NCBI GenBank assembly: GCA_029448655.1
Contig: JACCLO010000003.1
Coordinates: 4,712,001-4,776,000, forward strand
Source of the DNA: Wolfiporia cocos
Lineage: Eukaryota > Basidiomycota > Agaricomycetes > Polyporales > Phaeolaceae
Length of the DNA stretch: 64,000 bases
Direction of reading: 5' to 3'
Shown: positions 28,316-39,843 of the stretch, piece after piece
How positions within the stretch are numbered: the first letter of the stretch is position 1
Layout: every line of letters starts with the position of its first letter
Made by a program: the position numbers and the translations under genes
Notes under the pieces: generated by a model
What the model saw: only the letters and a program-made list of their open reading frames with translations
Database searches by the model: none
Told to the model about the DNA's origin: nothing

Positions 28316-29933
28316 GCAATTGATCCCGCCACATGTCAGCTTATGGTGGTAGTTCGCGTTTCAATATTTTATGATCTCTTTCCTAGGATTTGAGGAGAAA
28401 GATTGGAGATGGATGTGCCTTGATTGTCGTGTTGTAACCTGCATTTTTTGGGTCGCGGTATCTTATATTTCTTGTCTTCAGTCCTGAGTGCGTGTAAGTC
28501 TCGTGTCACGAAGTCAGTGCTACCGTTCAAATTGATCTTCAACTTTAAAAGGCAAAAGGTAAATTATCTGCTAAGACGTTAATCACGACATCGCCGGGTC
28601 CCACCCCGACCAAAGTGAGCCCCTACCTCAGGTTCATCAGGAGTTAATAGTGTATGACGCTTATAGGCAGCCGGTACAGACCACGTTGATATCGCAGAGT
28701 GATGCCGGGCGTGTCGATGTCGATGTCGATGTGGTTCTTGGCTGCCGCAAGATGAGCGTGGATACAACTGGCAAGCACAGCGTCGGCTACAACAGGCTTA
28801 TCGACGAGACTGCTCAAGAGTCGACAATCGTCGTCGCGCGTGTAGTGCGTGCTAAACATGACTAGCGACTAGCATGACTGCTGGTGGCAATGACCGGCGT
28901 CTCCTAAGGCGGCCTACGACGCATCGTCATTCATATTCGCGAAGGCTCCGTAGGGGTCATTTCCTGGTACCGCACGATAGGACAGTTTCCTCAATGGAAG
29001 CAGGACATGAGTACACCAACATGAAGATGGTCGTCGGAGAGCTGGTCTGTTCACAAGGTGTTTCATATCCGCTCCTTACACCTAAGTGGTCCAGGCGTTG
29101 CTGAAAGCGACGTCCAATTGTACTGGCGGATAGCTGTGAGCTCCGACGGTAGCACTCTATGCGACTAGCCATTCCTCTCGTCTTGAATCGAGTGCCTCGC
29201 TTGCAGCCCAGCATTCTCCATCGCTGTGATGTCAGCAGAATAATGAACAGACACAGTGCGATGGCGTTCATATCCTGTGTGTTGGCGGGACCAGCGGCTT
29301 GGCATACGAAGTCCTGTATAGTGCACACTCACAGGATGACTATCGCATGTGTTGTTTGTCACGCATCCCTAGAGTCTGGAGTAAAGTCTGTCGAGGTGCT
29401 AAGCTCATGATCATGCAAATACTTGCAGACAGCATAATGAACACCCACCAAGTGTGTAGGATGTGCCGTTGTAGAGTGGCTGAGGATATGGTTCGTAGAA
29501 CTGATATGCAGAAATGTATTGGAGCCTCAGTTTATGAAGACCTTGCGATGTCAGTTGAGACTGTTTGAAGCTTATGGATGCTCAAAGGAACTGGGCAGTC
29601 TAGCTGCACGGTTTTCGTAGATTGACCCCAAGCCGGTAAACGTACTTTCGATGAGGATGATCTTGCCGATAAGCTATCGTCTTTGAGGCCGGCCACAAAC
29701 CTACAAGCTGCGCTTGCCGCCTTGACAGCAGTCACCTAAAGCATGTTGAGTGACACATGGGACAGCAGATCTTTGAGTTATAATGCTGGTTATGATGCCA
29801 CCGTCTAAGCGTAGTCGGTAACAGTACGATACTGCACTGCAGCACCAACATATCAACTCGCAAGCCCCCAACAAATGGCTGATCGATTCAATCCTAGGAT
29901 GTCGGACATGTAATTAGTAGGTCCTGCGGCGTC
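28316..29933. other. no recognised gene
   Basis: Short frames on both strands (for example minus 28957-29328 and plus 29299-29568) lack motifs and do not join into a longer protein. The last 400 bases are probably the 3' flank of the uL23m gene. A TCGATG tandem (GTCGATGTCGATGTCGATGT) occurs near 28710. Confidence 0.45.
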
Positions 29934-30848
29934 TCAATCGACATCCACCGAGATCTCGCTCTTTCTGCTCTCTTGCAGACGAGCTTTCGCTTCCAAGATG
30001 GCCCGGTCGCGGGCCAACCTCCGTTCCGCGATCATCTTCACGATATTCCCTCTGTTGGCCGTCGCCCCTGACCTCCACTTGAAGTCCTTGCTGCCCGACC
30101 TCGTTACCCGGATAAACTCCTTCTTCTGGTCTTCCTGCAACTTCTTCGTCGCGAAGTTTTTCTCCAGCCATTCCTCTCTCGCCTCGCGCTCGGCACGGTT
30201 CATATCCTCAACCGCAAGCGGGTAGTAGAATGGGTCGACGAGGCCAACGACGGCACGCTTGTACGTCCGGTGGCGTTTCGTATACGTCCACGAGAACGTG
30301 CGCGGGTCGCGCGTGACGGGTGAGACGTAGTTGTCCGTGCGGATGTACGTCGTCTTCACGCCGTACACTGCGAGCAGGTACGAGCGCACGTCGGTCTTCG
30401 TCACGGACTGCGGGATGCGGAATGTCGCCTCGTAGGGGTTGTACGCCTGGCCGGGAGGCGTGTGGTTGCGCACGAGTCGGAAGAGGATATTTGGCAGGTA
30501 GACCTTTTGTCCGACCACTTGTTCCTGCGTCTCGCCATTCACCCGCACCTTGCGCACGCCACGAATCCTGCTGCGCCGCTCGTTGAGCGTCTGCAGCCAC
30601 TCCGCCGCTGAAGGGTTCGTCCCGTCCGCTCGCATGAGATCCCCCTTCGCCAAGGCGCGCTTGTATCGTGCAAGCTCCGTGGGGGTCAGACCATCCGGTG
30701 TCGCGTCGGATTCGATAGGGAGCTGGGGGTGTTTCGTTTTATGCTGACGGAGACGTCGTAGACGGACTGCGCGAGGCGTGGACACTGTTCGCGCTACGGC
30801 AGCTGTTTCGGAGATTGTGGCATAGAGACGGCGAAAATGGTGCTGCAT
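29934..30848 (-). CDS. MRP20: mitochondrial large-subunit ribosomal protein uL23m
   Basis: A single 304-codon exon. uL23m sits at the exit of the mitochondrial ribosome polypeptide tunnel and helps dock the ribosome to the inner membrane insertase. The N-terminus is rich in Arg and Ser/Thr without acidic residues (MQHHFRRLYATISETAAVAR), a typical presequence. The core has the uL23 fold signature: VYLPNILFRLVRN, then ATFRIPQSVTKTDVRSYLLA with the YGVKTTYIRT strand. The C-terminal extension is charged and helical, as in yeast Mrp20. The lack of introns is unusual for this window but normal for many mitochondrial ribosomal genes. Confidence 0.92.
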   Translation of the reverse strand: MQHHFRRLYATISETAAVARTVSTPRAVRLRRLRQHKTKHPQLPIESDATPDGLTPTELARYKRALAKGDLMRADGTNPSAAEWLQTLNERRSRIRGVRKVRVNGETQEQVVGQKVYLPNILFRLVRNHTPPGQAYNPYEATFRIPQSVTKTDVRSYLLAVYGVKTTYIRTDNYVSPVTRDPRTFSWTYTKRHRTYKRAVVGLVDPFYYPLAVEDMNRAEREAREEWLEKNFATKKLQEDQKKEFIRVTRSGSKDFKWRSGATANRGNIVKMIAERRLARDRAILEAKARLQESRKSEISVDVD

Positions 30849-31173
30849 ATCGCTCTAGTCTGAAGCGTTGACCGTAGGCTCCCGGCGGTTTTAGCAGAGC
30901 AGACTTGCAACTTGCAACTCCGAATGTCACGTGTACTGACGCGTCACGCGTGTTACAAGTCCGCCAGCGCTGGGGTGTCTTATGACTCTGTTGGTTGATA
31001 ACATTGTAAGAAACACAGGACCTCAGCTGGCCATAGGCTGCATAAAGATCACTAATTTAAATGATACCAACATGTTTCCGACAAAGTCATTAGAAATGCC
31101 CCAGTGGTGCTGCAAGCATGTACATGTGCATTAATGTCCACTCACACAAAAGTGAATGCCAAATTCTGCTCAC
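30849..31173. promoter_or_regulatory. upstream region of uL23m with two ACGCGT sites
   Basis: Two overlapping-context ACGCGT hexamers lie at 30939-30944 and 30946-30951, about 90-100 bp before the uL23m start. The remainder, up to the hAT-like element, shows no gene. Confidence 0.45.
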
Positions 31174-31803
31174 TAGTGATGTGCCGGGCCCGGCCCGGCT
31201 CAAAAGCCCCGGCTTTGGCCTGGCTTTGGACGGCCTTGGCTTTTCAAAACCTCAGGCCGGGCCCCCATTGACGGCCCACGGCTTGGCCCGGCCCGGCCTG
31301 GGGCTTGCCCGGGGCCTGGCACTGTGAGGATGATCATTACTGTAGCCACACAAACTCATAACGTACCTTCTCCAACTATGTTCTGACAAAGCCAAGCTCC
31401 AGTATCTTCATAATTAGTGGAGTTTAGTGTGAAATCATCATTTCACCGGCACAGTGCTCTGTGGCGCGCCTTCCAAATGGGGCATCGTATAGGCGCCCAA
31501 AAGTGAGCGACAGGCTTCAGCACCAAGAATTCAATCCATGGGACTATCCTTTTGCTTGAATTTAAAAATATAGACATAATACATTGAAATATGGCATACT
31601 GCTACTATATATATCCTTATACTAGACATTTTATCTGTTAGAGCTTTCAGGCCCAGGGCTCACGGCTTGGCCCGGCCCGGCTTGAGACACAAGCCGGGCC
31701 CTGGGCCGTCTCAAGCCGTGGTGTAGGGCCCGGCCTGGCCCGGCCCAAGTAGGGCTTGGCCCGGCCTGGCCTATGGCCCAAAGCCGGGCCTGGCACATCA
31801 CTA
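31174..31803. mobile_element. non-autonomous hAT-like DNA transposon (630 bp)
   Basis: The element is bounded by inverted ends TAGTGATGTGCC at 31174-31185 and GGCACATCACTA at 31792-31803, and by a perfect 8-bp direct repeat CTGCTCAC (31166-31173 and 31804-31811). An 8-bp duplication is the hallmark of the hAT superfamily. Subterminal regions are packed with copies of GGCCCGGCC in both orientations, which would serve as transposase binding sites. The A+T-rich centre has no open frame with a transposase motif, so any movement would depend on an element elsewhere. Confidence 0.85.
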
Positions 31804-31972
31804 CTGCTCACTTCATACCCTGTCTCATACCTTGTTTCATGAGAGCATGAGGGCTCTCAGTCCGAACAAGTGTGGGCTCTGAGTGTCAGTAAGCATGATG
31901 TCTTTTCACTCCACCCTATCTCACTTTCAGATGCAGCTATGATAACTTGTGCATCATTTAATTGAAAGTAAG

Positions 31973-32321
31973 TGTTACGGGTCGAATACCCGTTCGTATA
32001 TTCGAGTCGCGAATATAGATCGTTCTTCTGCACGTAGGCACGTCGCTGTATGCAAGGCAAATACTCGTTAGATGCCTTCGGGTCCTAAGTGAAGTCCTTA
32101 GGAGATTGGTTAATATCCAATACGCGTTAGAGGATATAATCTGTTCAAGTGCGAGTCGAATAGAATATAAGACTCGCCTAAGTCCGAGAAGTCAGTGTGC
32201 ACTTCGAGGACTTAGTCGTTCAATTGCTCGAGTGAGAAATACTGAGCGTAGTTTCCTACGTTTGAGAACGAGTATAAGACTTCTTGTTTATACAACAAGG
32301 TCGAGCTGAAGAGCCTCGACG
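31973..32321. repeat. possible solo LTR
   Basis: A 349-bp segment starts TGTTACGGGTCGAATACCCG and is flanked by the 5-bp direct repeat GTAAG at 31968-31972 and 32322-32326. It contains TATAA-like sites (for example GAGTATAAGAC), as LTR promoters do. The 3' end reads CGACG instead of the usual CA, so the boundary or the assignment may be wrong. Confidence 0.3.
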
Positions 32322-33547
32322 GTAAGTACATGAGTTTTTATACTACGCTAGGTTTCAGGGGTCAAGTCTGTCCCAGATGTCACCGATACTATCTACGCTA
32401 TAGTCCCAAACGTTTGATAAGTATGGAGTGATATATCTGAGACGATAGATAGGAATGATGGCGGTTGAACGCCATCTGTCAGCTAATAAACGATGAACAT
32501 GAAACGGTGGCAGGGTTGGATCTGCCAAAGATGAAATGAGCCCTATAGACTAGTACAACTGGGGATGCGCCCAGTAAGATCACGAGTAGCCAGGGGGGCT
32601 GGTTGCGCAACAAGTCCCTGTATCGTATTCGCCCTATGGTGAGTTCTGTCGATATTCGAAGAATCAAAATAACCGTAACAGTAAGTATGTGGCACAATGG
32701 TATATATATTGTCATTTCTCTTTTTTCTGTTCTCCTATGGCCTGAGCTCCTAGACTGTGATCTACATTTGAAGAAATGATGCATGCAATCATTTGGTTGG
32801 CTTCTCCTATGCTGTACTGCCTGCATTAACCCCTGTAATTGTGGCAAATTTCCGCCTCTATAATGTTCAACTCCAATTTCATAGACACATTCTCACCATC
32901 ATTCCACTAGAACCCTGATCGTACAATCACAAAGATGCAAAGCATGTGGAAACCCATAGACCGGATATTACTTAAGCACACGGACTATTCATGCAATTTA
33001 GTTTCTGAGCTACAGTAGTGTCACAGGCAAAAAGGTGATATCACTCTTACGTGACGAATCTCTTCACTATCACATACATAGAACATAACATGTACAACTA
33101 CTACGCTAATGTATATAGGGGGTAGAGCGCATGGTTCAGACCTTATTCTGAACTTGGCGTTCTTCCGCCCGCCTCACCCCAGTTAGCTCTGAGGGCCCAG
33201 GGTGGTCTTGTCAAGTAGTGCCGTTATATCTAAGGTCTGTCTAGTTTATGTATACCGAGATGAACGTTTCTAGTGGGGCCAATACTTGCATGCTGAAACA
33301 TTCTAGTGGATCTATACACCTGACCCTGACTCAGTCGTGAGATAATAGACAGGTGCTGCTGCTGCTCGTCAGTCCGGAAGACACTGGGACAGCAAATCAA
33401 TGCCAATAAAGGGCACGTGTGTGGGGACAGCATTGTCACGTATAATTTACAAGAGTGATTGACTCGTGTTAATGACATTGACCAGCTGTGTCTATGATCC
33501 CAATTTTGTAGAAAGTAACAGATCGCAATACGCTAAACATTCGTACG
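32322..33547. other. intergenic, no gene seen
   Basis: Short frames (minus 32479-32847, 33230-33478) have no motif. One has a single hydrophobic segment. This is probably 3' flank and decayed repeat DNA. Confidence 0.45.
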
Positions 33548-36500
33548 CTACCTGCTCACAGCCCAACAAAAGTGTCCACATCCCGCTGCGCACGGATGGG
33601 CATATAGCATCCGGCGCATCGTCGCAACGAGCTCCGCATCCGTGGCCTCCTCGCCGCTCGCCGTGCTCTCGCCCTGCATGCTGCCACCGTCTTCCGATTG
33701 CGTATCGCTCTCTGTATCCGCCGGTAAGTTGCTCATGATGCCCGGCATGCCCCTAGAGTGCGTGAACACGTGTTCCACAGCTGAGCGGATGTGGTTTCTA
33801 CCGCGTGTGTCGGACACATTGAGCTCTGTCAAAGGCCGGGATAGATAGAACTTGAGATAGCACTCCTGGTGTCCTCCATGCATGCATCCTGGACACTGGA
33901 ACATGAGCGCGCGAACAGGGAGATGACTCCAGAGAGAGTTAGAATTCAGTGTAAACGCCTATCATAGTAGCCTCGTACCAAATTGAGCATTTAGTCGCAT
34001 TCTTCTTGCATGTCAAGCAATATGCGTAACTTCCGGCTGGTTTCCCTGCCCGAGTCATACTAACTGCCGGCTGCATGATAGGCTTACGGCATCTCCCACA
34101 AGACGTATATAGAGTTGTATTCAGCTAAATAAATTAATGAGCTCCAAATCGACGATTGGCACACAGAGACGCACAGTGCTGGCTACCCGTATGTCTTCAG
34201 CCTCGACGAACTTGCGCATATATGCTGCGGAGGTATGCAAACGCAAGCGGCCTAGAATATCTGTATGCTGTCAACTTATCAACATACACTGTCTTCGTGA
34301 AACCGCACCTATATAGGACTCGATGAAACGCAGCATCCGAGCCTGCGACACTCTCAGCTCACGAGATGCCACAATGGACATGAAAGCACACAGTTGAATG
34401 TCGCCCTAAAATAACGCCATGTGAGTTTTGCTTTTGCCACATCCAACGAGATGCATTTGCGTTACCTCCTCGGTAAAAGTCTCGAAGGCTTCTCGCAGTG
34501 ACTCCCATCCAAGCTCGCAGAACTGCCAGTCTGATGCTTGAATGATCCTTCGGAACTCTTCTGTGATCGGCGCATTGGTGGGCGGTGTAGGCGTGTCCCC
34601 TTTTACGGCCTGTTCAGGCTCTAAAGCGGACTCACTGATCACCGCTTCTGAAGTCGTGCGCTGATGCAGCCCGCTCTGCCACTGTGCATCGCGCCAGTCT
34701 CGAATGGTGTCTTCTTTGCGAATTCCCCTGTCATGCTCGGCGCCAGATGGGTTCACCGCCGTCACGGTGCGCATGCTGCTATGGGATTCCCGTCTCGTGA
34801 GAGTTCTGTGGGAGGAAGAGGCAGTAAAGGACGCGACAGTGGAGCTGCGACTGTGCACTCGGCTGCGCGTGGAGGTGTGCTTCGACGATCTCAACAGCTT
34901 GCGTTTCGACGAGTTAGAGAGGTAGTCGGAGTCGGAGTCACTGCTGGTGGATCCGGGCGACGGCGAGTCATCTTCGTCTCTCTCGTCCTCAGTCCAGGCG
35001 TGCTGGTCCACAACTTGAGATAGGGGACTTGGGTTGGCCGACGTGTTCCGAGAGTACGAATACGGAGTGATGGGGGGCGGGTGCGACAGTGCGTCCTCGC
35101 CGGGGTCCTGCGCGGAGTGTCCACCGAAGATGTCGCGATCCTCGCCGCTATCCGAGTCCGAGTCGTCCAGTGCACCTTCGCCGATGAGCTTAAGGCTCTG
35201 ATGACTTCTCATTGAGTCACTACCGGCGTCGCTGTGCATGCTGTAGACACTGGATGCTGCAAACGATGGTCGGCGATACGAAGATGGCATCCTTGAACGA
35301 ACGGGGGTTGGTAAACCTGCGTTGGACTCCCTGCGGGCGAAAAGTGACGCAGGATATTGGGGCAGGGCGCTGGGAGGATGATGGGGGGACGAGGTCGTGG
35401 AGGAGGTTGGTGTGACCCTGTGCGGAGAATGATGGCTAGACGACGCTGGGCTTGTGTCCTTTCTTTTTCCAAGACCTTCTAAATCAGAAGACATCGAGCG
35501 AGAGGGTGGAGGGAGGGCTGAAGACAGAGAACGTAGGGTTGGGAAAGACGCTGGAGCAGACGCTGAATGGGTCAGAGCAGGACTCGCCGGACCAAGAGGG
35601 GACAGGACATCGTCTGCAGGTGCGGGTTGGACAAGATCGGTTAAGAGGCTTCGCAGAAGCAGCCACGCCTGTGCGGCGTCCGACTTTCCAGCTTCCATGG
35701 ATACCTGCAATGTTGTGAGAGATCTACTTTCTACATGAGAAGATGATTAACCTTCGCATTGTGCTCACATATTCCTTGTTTGTCTTTGCCCTCATAAATA
35801 TACTCTTGCGCCAACTTGGCAAATGTATCCATGTCTTCGCCAAGCCCGTCGAACGTGAGAGTGCCTACATTCTGGGTGTTTGGTACAAATTGCGGATCTC
35901 CCAGTGATTTGTTGTTGCCTTGTCGGTCCAGCAGATTTGACTTCTTCTCAGGTTTGCTACAGAAAATGACGTCAGATCGTGTTGAAAGTCAGAGACTGAT
36001 CACACACAGATCATCATACGGAACCTCGTAGCAATTTGGCTTGTCAGTCACAAATGCAAGAGATCCTGCAGCATCCCAAGCGACAGCCACCCGAGATATG
36101 GCATCAATCGGTTTGCACGAGTAGCGCAAATCAAATTGCGAGAATGTTCCAGAAGAATGCTGGGACCATATCGCGTGGGAATCCGCGAATACCACATCTA
36201 CCAAAAATCTGTTAAAATCAAGCTATACCACTAGCTTTGATGGCGTATACCTGTCACGCCGCCCTCTGCCGCGGACTCGTTCACCTCCCACTTCGCAATA
36301 TGTCCTCTGCGCACGTCCCAGATCTCGATCGCATCTCCGATTATGTTCCTGTTCGCTAGTTGCGCCCTGTCCTCGGTCGGCTCGACGCTCTTTGAGCGCT
36401 TCAGCGCCGCGGCGCCAATGCGTGGGCTAGACATCACACTCAGGAAACCCGAGCTGGAGTGTCCGCCAGAGATGGCGGGATTGCTACCCGTCGGGCTGTG

Positions 36501-38070
36501 CGAGTCCATGTTCGGGTTGTAGTCCGCGCTCGAGATGACCGCCATCTCGCAGTCATACCCCGGCCGCCAGTGCACGCGCCGCACGGGGAAGGCAGTGCGC
36601 AGCGTGTATGCAGGCTGGTGCGAGATGTGTGCGCGGGCAGGTGCTACGGTCATGTCCCATACCTGCTCAGCTGCATGAGATACTGAGCTCAAGAGGCTTC
36701 CGGCGAGTGCATACCTTGACGCATCGATCTAGCCCGCCGCTCGCGAGCCATCCCGAGCTGTTGTTCTCGTTATCGCCTGCGCTGAGCGTGCCAGGGGTCA
36801 TGCTCGGGCTCGGCATGATATCGTCCAGCAGCCCTAGCGCCGATCCAGACGCACTATACCAGTTATTTTGCGTACTGTGCCGTGCAGACTTGGACGATGA
36901 CGCCGAGGAGAGCGTCCAGTCCAGTGTGAGGACTGGGCCAGAATGCGCCGCCGGGATCCGATCCACATGGCCACGCTGACCAGCACTCAGGTCCCATCTG
37001 CGGTCGCGTGAGATCGTAGTGAAGACAGCTCAGAACGAGCAACCGCTTTACCTGAATATCGTGCCGTTCTCAAGGGCTGTGATCGCTTCCAGGGGCTTCC
37101 ACTGCCTAGGTGAGAGCGCAACCGCTCGGACAGGGGATGCATGGCGTATGAACATTATGGACTTTGATAAATCGCGCAGATCCTAGGAGCGCCATTAAGC
37201 CGCAGAGCAATGTATCGGAGTTTAATGCGCGCACCCAGACGCGAAGATCGCCATCCGCGGAGCCTGTAAAGCAGTACATGCCTGCGAGAGGCGAGTACGC
37301 AAGCGCGTGGATCGAACGTGAATGGTCACGGCTCTTCCGTTCTAGAAGTCAATGCACCGCGCTCAGATCTCGACCCAATGGACGCCATACTGATTCTCAA
37401 TATATCGTCTCATCGAATGATAAATGCGGTATCTGGCACAAGTAGCATGCCAAGTACATAAATAGCTTACCATATTTTGAGGGGCCGGACTTGTTCAGAT
37501 CCCACATGATCAGTTCGCCATTGCGGGCACTTGTCAAGATTTTATTGCTGAACACTTCGTAGCGTGTATGGTTACGGCCATAGCATTCGTAGACGAGACA
37601 AGACGTACTTCCATGGCACCACACAACGTCCGTGCTGGCACTATCAATGTGCAACCCACTACTGTCCCAAAAGTTGCGAGAGGCTTCAATGCGATAGCCA
37701 CCCTGTCCTACGGCGGACCTATGCTCTGTATTCGCTGCTTCTGAGGGCCCCGTTATGCGCAGAATTCGCAAAGCTGCTCATGCGCCCAATCGTGAGCAGG
37801 CACGGCGAAACAATCGGACGAGCAAATGATGGGAGACGCACTCTCGCGTCCGGCAACAATACATCTTATGCCGTCCTCCAGGTTTCTGGCTATCGCACCA
37901 CCACCAGCCGACGTCGCGCGCGTCAGACGAACATGGCGCGTTGGCCCCTGGTAACCGTGCGTCCGCGCGTCAGAGTATAAATCCTGCTTCGGGCTGGTAG
38001 AAAGCGGGCTGGTGCCCAAATGCGGGGTCACAGGGCGACGAGGCGTGCCAGAGTTGGAGATCGGTGCCAT
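33548..38070 (-). CDS. RTC1: WD-repeat and RING-type protein, GATOR2/SEA complex subunit WDR24/RTC1 (Sea2)
   Basis: About 14 exons encode roughly 1,250 aa. Resolved joins include 38070-37842 to the exon starting LRILRI, the split WCHG-MFSNKILTSARNGELI, and a junction giving RVWDLRD. WDR24/Sea2 is part of GATOR2 (SEACAT), which activates TORC1 in response to amino acids at the vacuole or lysosome. The N-terminal part is a beta-propeller: GELIMWDLN, HSRSIHALAYSP with FTGSADGDLRVW, HSGPVLTLDW, GGLDRCVKVWDM and IEIWDVRRGHIAKW. A large Ser/Pro-rich linker (35702-34467) follows. The C-terminus carries paired Cys motifs (TSCGRCRKPI, YCLTCKK), then FQCPGCMHGGHQECY and CAAGCGHFCW, the RING-like finger of the family. 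The stop at 33548 is supported by this finger. A few internal splice sites near the 3' end were placed by eye. Confidence 0.88.
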
Positions 38071-38638
38071 TTCAGCAGCGGCCCTATGCCAGCAGCGCCT
38101 GAGCCGGGTCCGCTTGTTTGAGGAGCTGGCGACACCTCAGTAAGTGCAGATGGAGAGTTCATATATTGATTAGACGCCTGTGATGCGCATCGGAGATCGA
38201 AATTGAAAGTCGAACAATGTTAGTCTCCGTAGCAGTAGTCGTTCATTACATAATAAGTGCAATGTTGATGTGCTGAGATAGGGTAACGACGATTGTTGCG
38301 GCCGCTCGCAGAGCATTTTCCTCCGCGGTCGCACAGGCGGTGGAGCTGTGGTCCATCGCTGAGCACAGCTAAAAATTGGCTTCCACATTGGCGAGAACCG
38401 TTTCCTTTCTTCTGTCTGGGGACTGCAGTCCGGCTTACTCATGTGGTAAGTCAGGTAGGAAGCAATGGCGTAGGAGCGTCGATTGGCTCGGCAACATTAA
38501 TCTCGGGGTACAATCCACCTGACGTCTGTTCTCTTAAAAGCGTCGAGACGGGCAATAGCCCTGATATAAAGCCAGACGGGTCTGCCGGGCCTTACAGTGT
38601 TCGTTGTATCCCAGGGACATCTCTGCTTATCCGCCCAA
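38071..38638. other. divergent intergenic region
   Basis: This lies between the starts of the WDR24-type gene (minus) and Cys-rich copy C (plus). A minus frame at 38170-38442 has no motif. No TATA box is obvious. Confidence 0.5.
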
Positions 38639-39041
38639 ATGTGTGGCCACCTCATCACTTGCATACGCTACTCCTGCGCCCACCAGTACCCAGATGGGCG
38701 GCACTGGGTGCGTGCGATTTGCCATCGGCGTGGCCCATGTCGCCAGCGCCGCGGACAGACAGGTGCTGAACAGTTATCACAGCTCGACTGCAGCCGCAAA
38801 AGCTGCAGGCTCAGCCAGGTACACAATAAGATGCCACACAACTGCGGGGCTGAGTGCACCGAGATGTGAGCAAGCTGATTGCTCTGATGCGCGCTGCACA
38901 CGCCGACAGCGACCCAGCATCTTCCCCGATCAACATATTGTGCTGCCGGCGGACGTGCGTTCGGAGCAGTGCGATGCCTGCCTGGGCATCCCTCCTGCGA
39001 ACGTGATCAACAGGGTGCAGAGGGGGGGTCATGGGTATTGA
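38639..39041 (+). CDS. small Cys-rich protein, copy C of a three-copy family
   Basis: Three exons join in phase to 91 aa: 38639-38707, 38783-38865 and 38918-39041. Exon 1 is again exactly 23 codons (MCGHLITCIRYSCAHQ and on, ending HW). Exon 2 reads LDCSRKSCRLSQVHN then MPHNCGAECTE. Exon 3 has ADVRSEQCDACLG. The motif order is the same as in copies A and B, and identity with B is clear in exon 2 (CRLS, PHNC, EC). The second intron starts two bases inside a codon, whereas in copy B it falls between codons, so the intron boundary has slid. Function unknown; zinc binding is plausible from the Cys/His spacing. Confidence 0.75.
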
Positions 39042-39843
39042 ATGCGAGCTATGGGGACCGCAGCATGCAGCGCTATAAGAACTATATCAAGCGATGCTGT
39101 TGTACGGTTACGATCACTGTAACATTGTGTTATTTCATGTCTGCTCGAAACGTTAGAGGAGAGAATGCGCGTGCCAAGACGTACGGGTGGTGCCGTCGAG
39201 TTTCTGTAACCAGCTCGTGATGCAGCCAGGGCTTCACAAACAAGCCGCTAGAAAGATTCAACCATTCGTGGGCGCGAAGATTAAAATCCGTGAAGAAGTC
39301 GCTGACCCAATGTACAGTGGCAACAACTCACCTCGGATCAACGCTCAACGTCAACGTTCAACTGCACGTCCCGGGACTCTGGCGGGAGACTATGACAGGC
39401 GAGCTGTATTTGTGTGAGTCGCCATGGTAGTAGGAAAGCCACCTCAAAAGGGGTATGTGTTCATGTCCTTCTTGTCCTGCGCACTGACTTCTTTTCACCA
39501 CAATGCATTGCAAGCACCGACATCTGGCCATGCCACCATGAGAATCTCCAGGAGCATTCCGAGCCTAATAGGCCGCGCAGCCGATGTGTATGCAGGCCTT
39601 CTAGGCTGTTCGAGGCGAAGATGTGGTAGTGCCTATCACCGTTGTCCATGCGCGCAGAGACCAGGGCAGTCACGGAAGAGATAAGTCGATCCAAGTCGAT
39701 CCTGTGATTAGATCCAAGCCGAAAGTGGTGGAAGTTGAGGCCTCACACGATGCGTTTCACTCACGGCCGCGTCAACACGAACACGACCTGGCTGTCCCGA
39801 TGCATGTGCATGTCTTTAGGGGTATCATACCCCATGCGGACCG

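Noticed and set aside
31174..31803. GC-rich block as a structural RNA or terminator
   Set aside because: The perfect 8-bp duplication and matching inverted ends are better explained by a DNA transposon.
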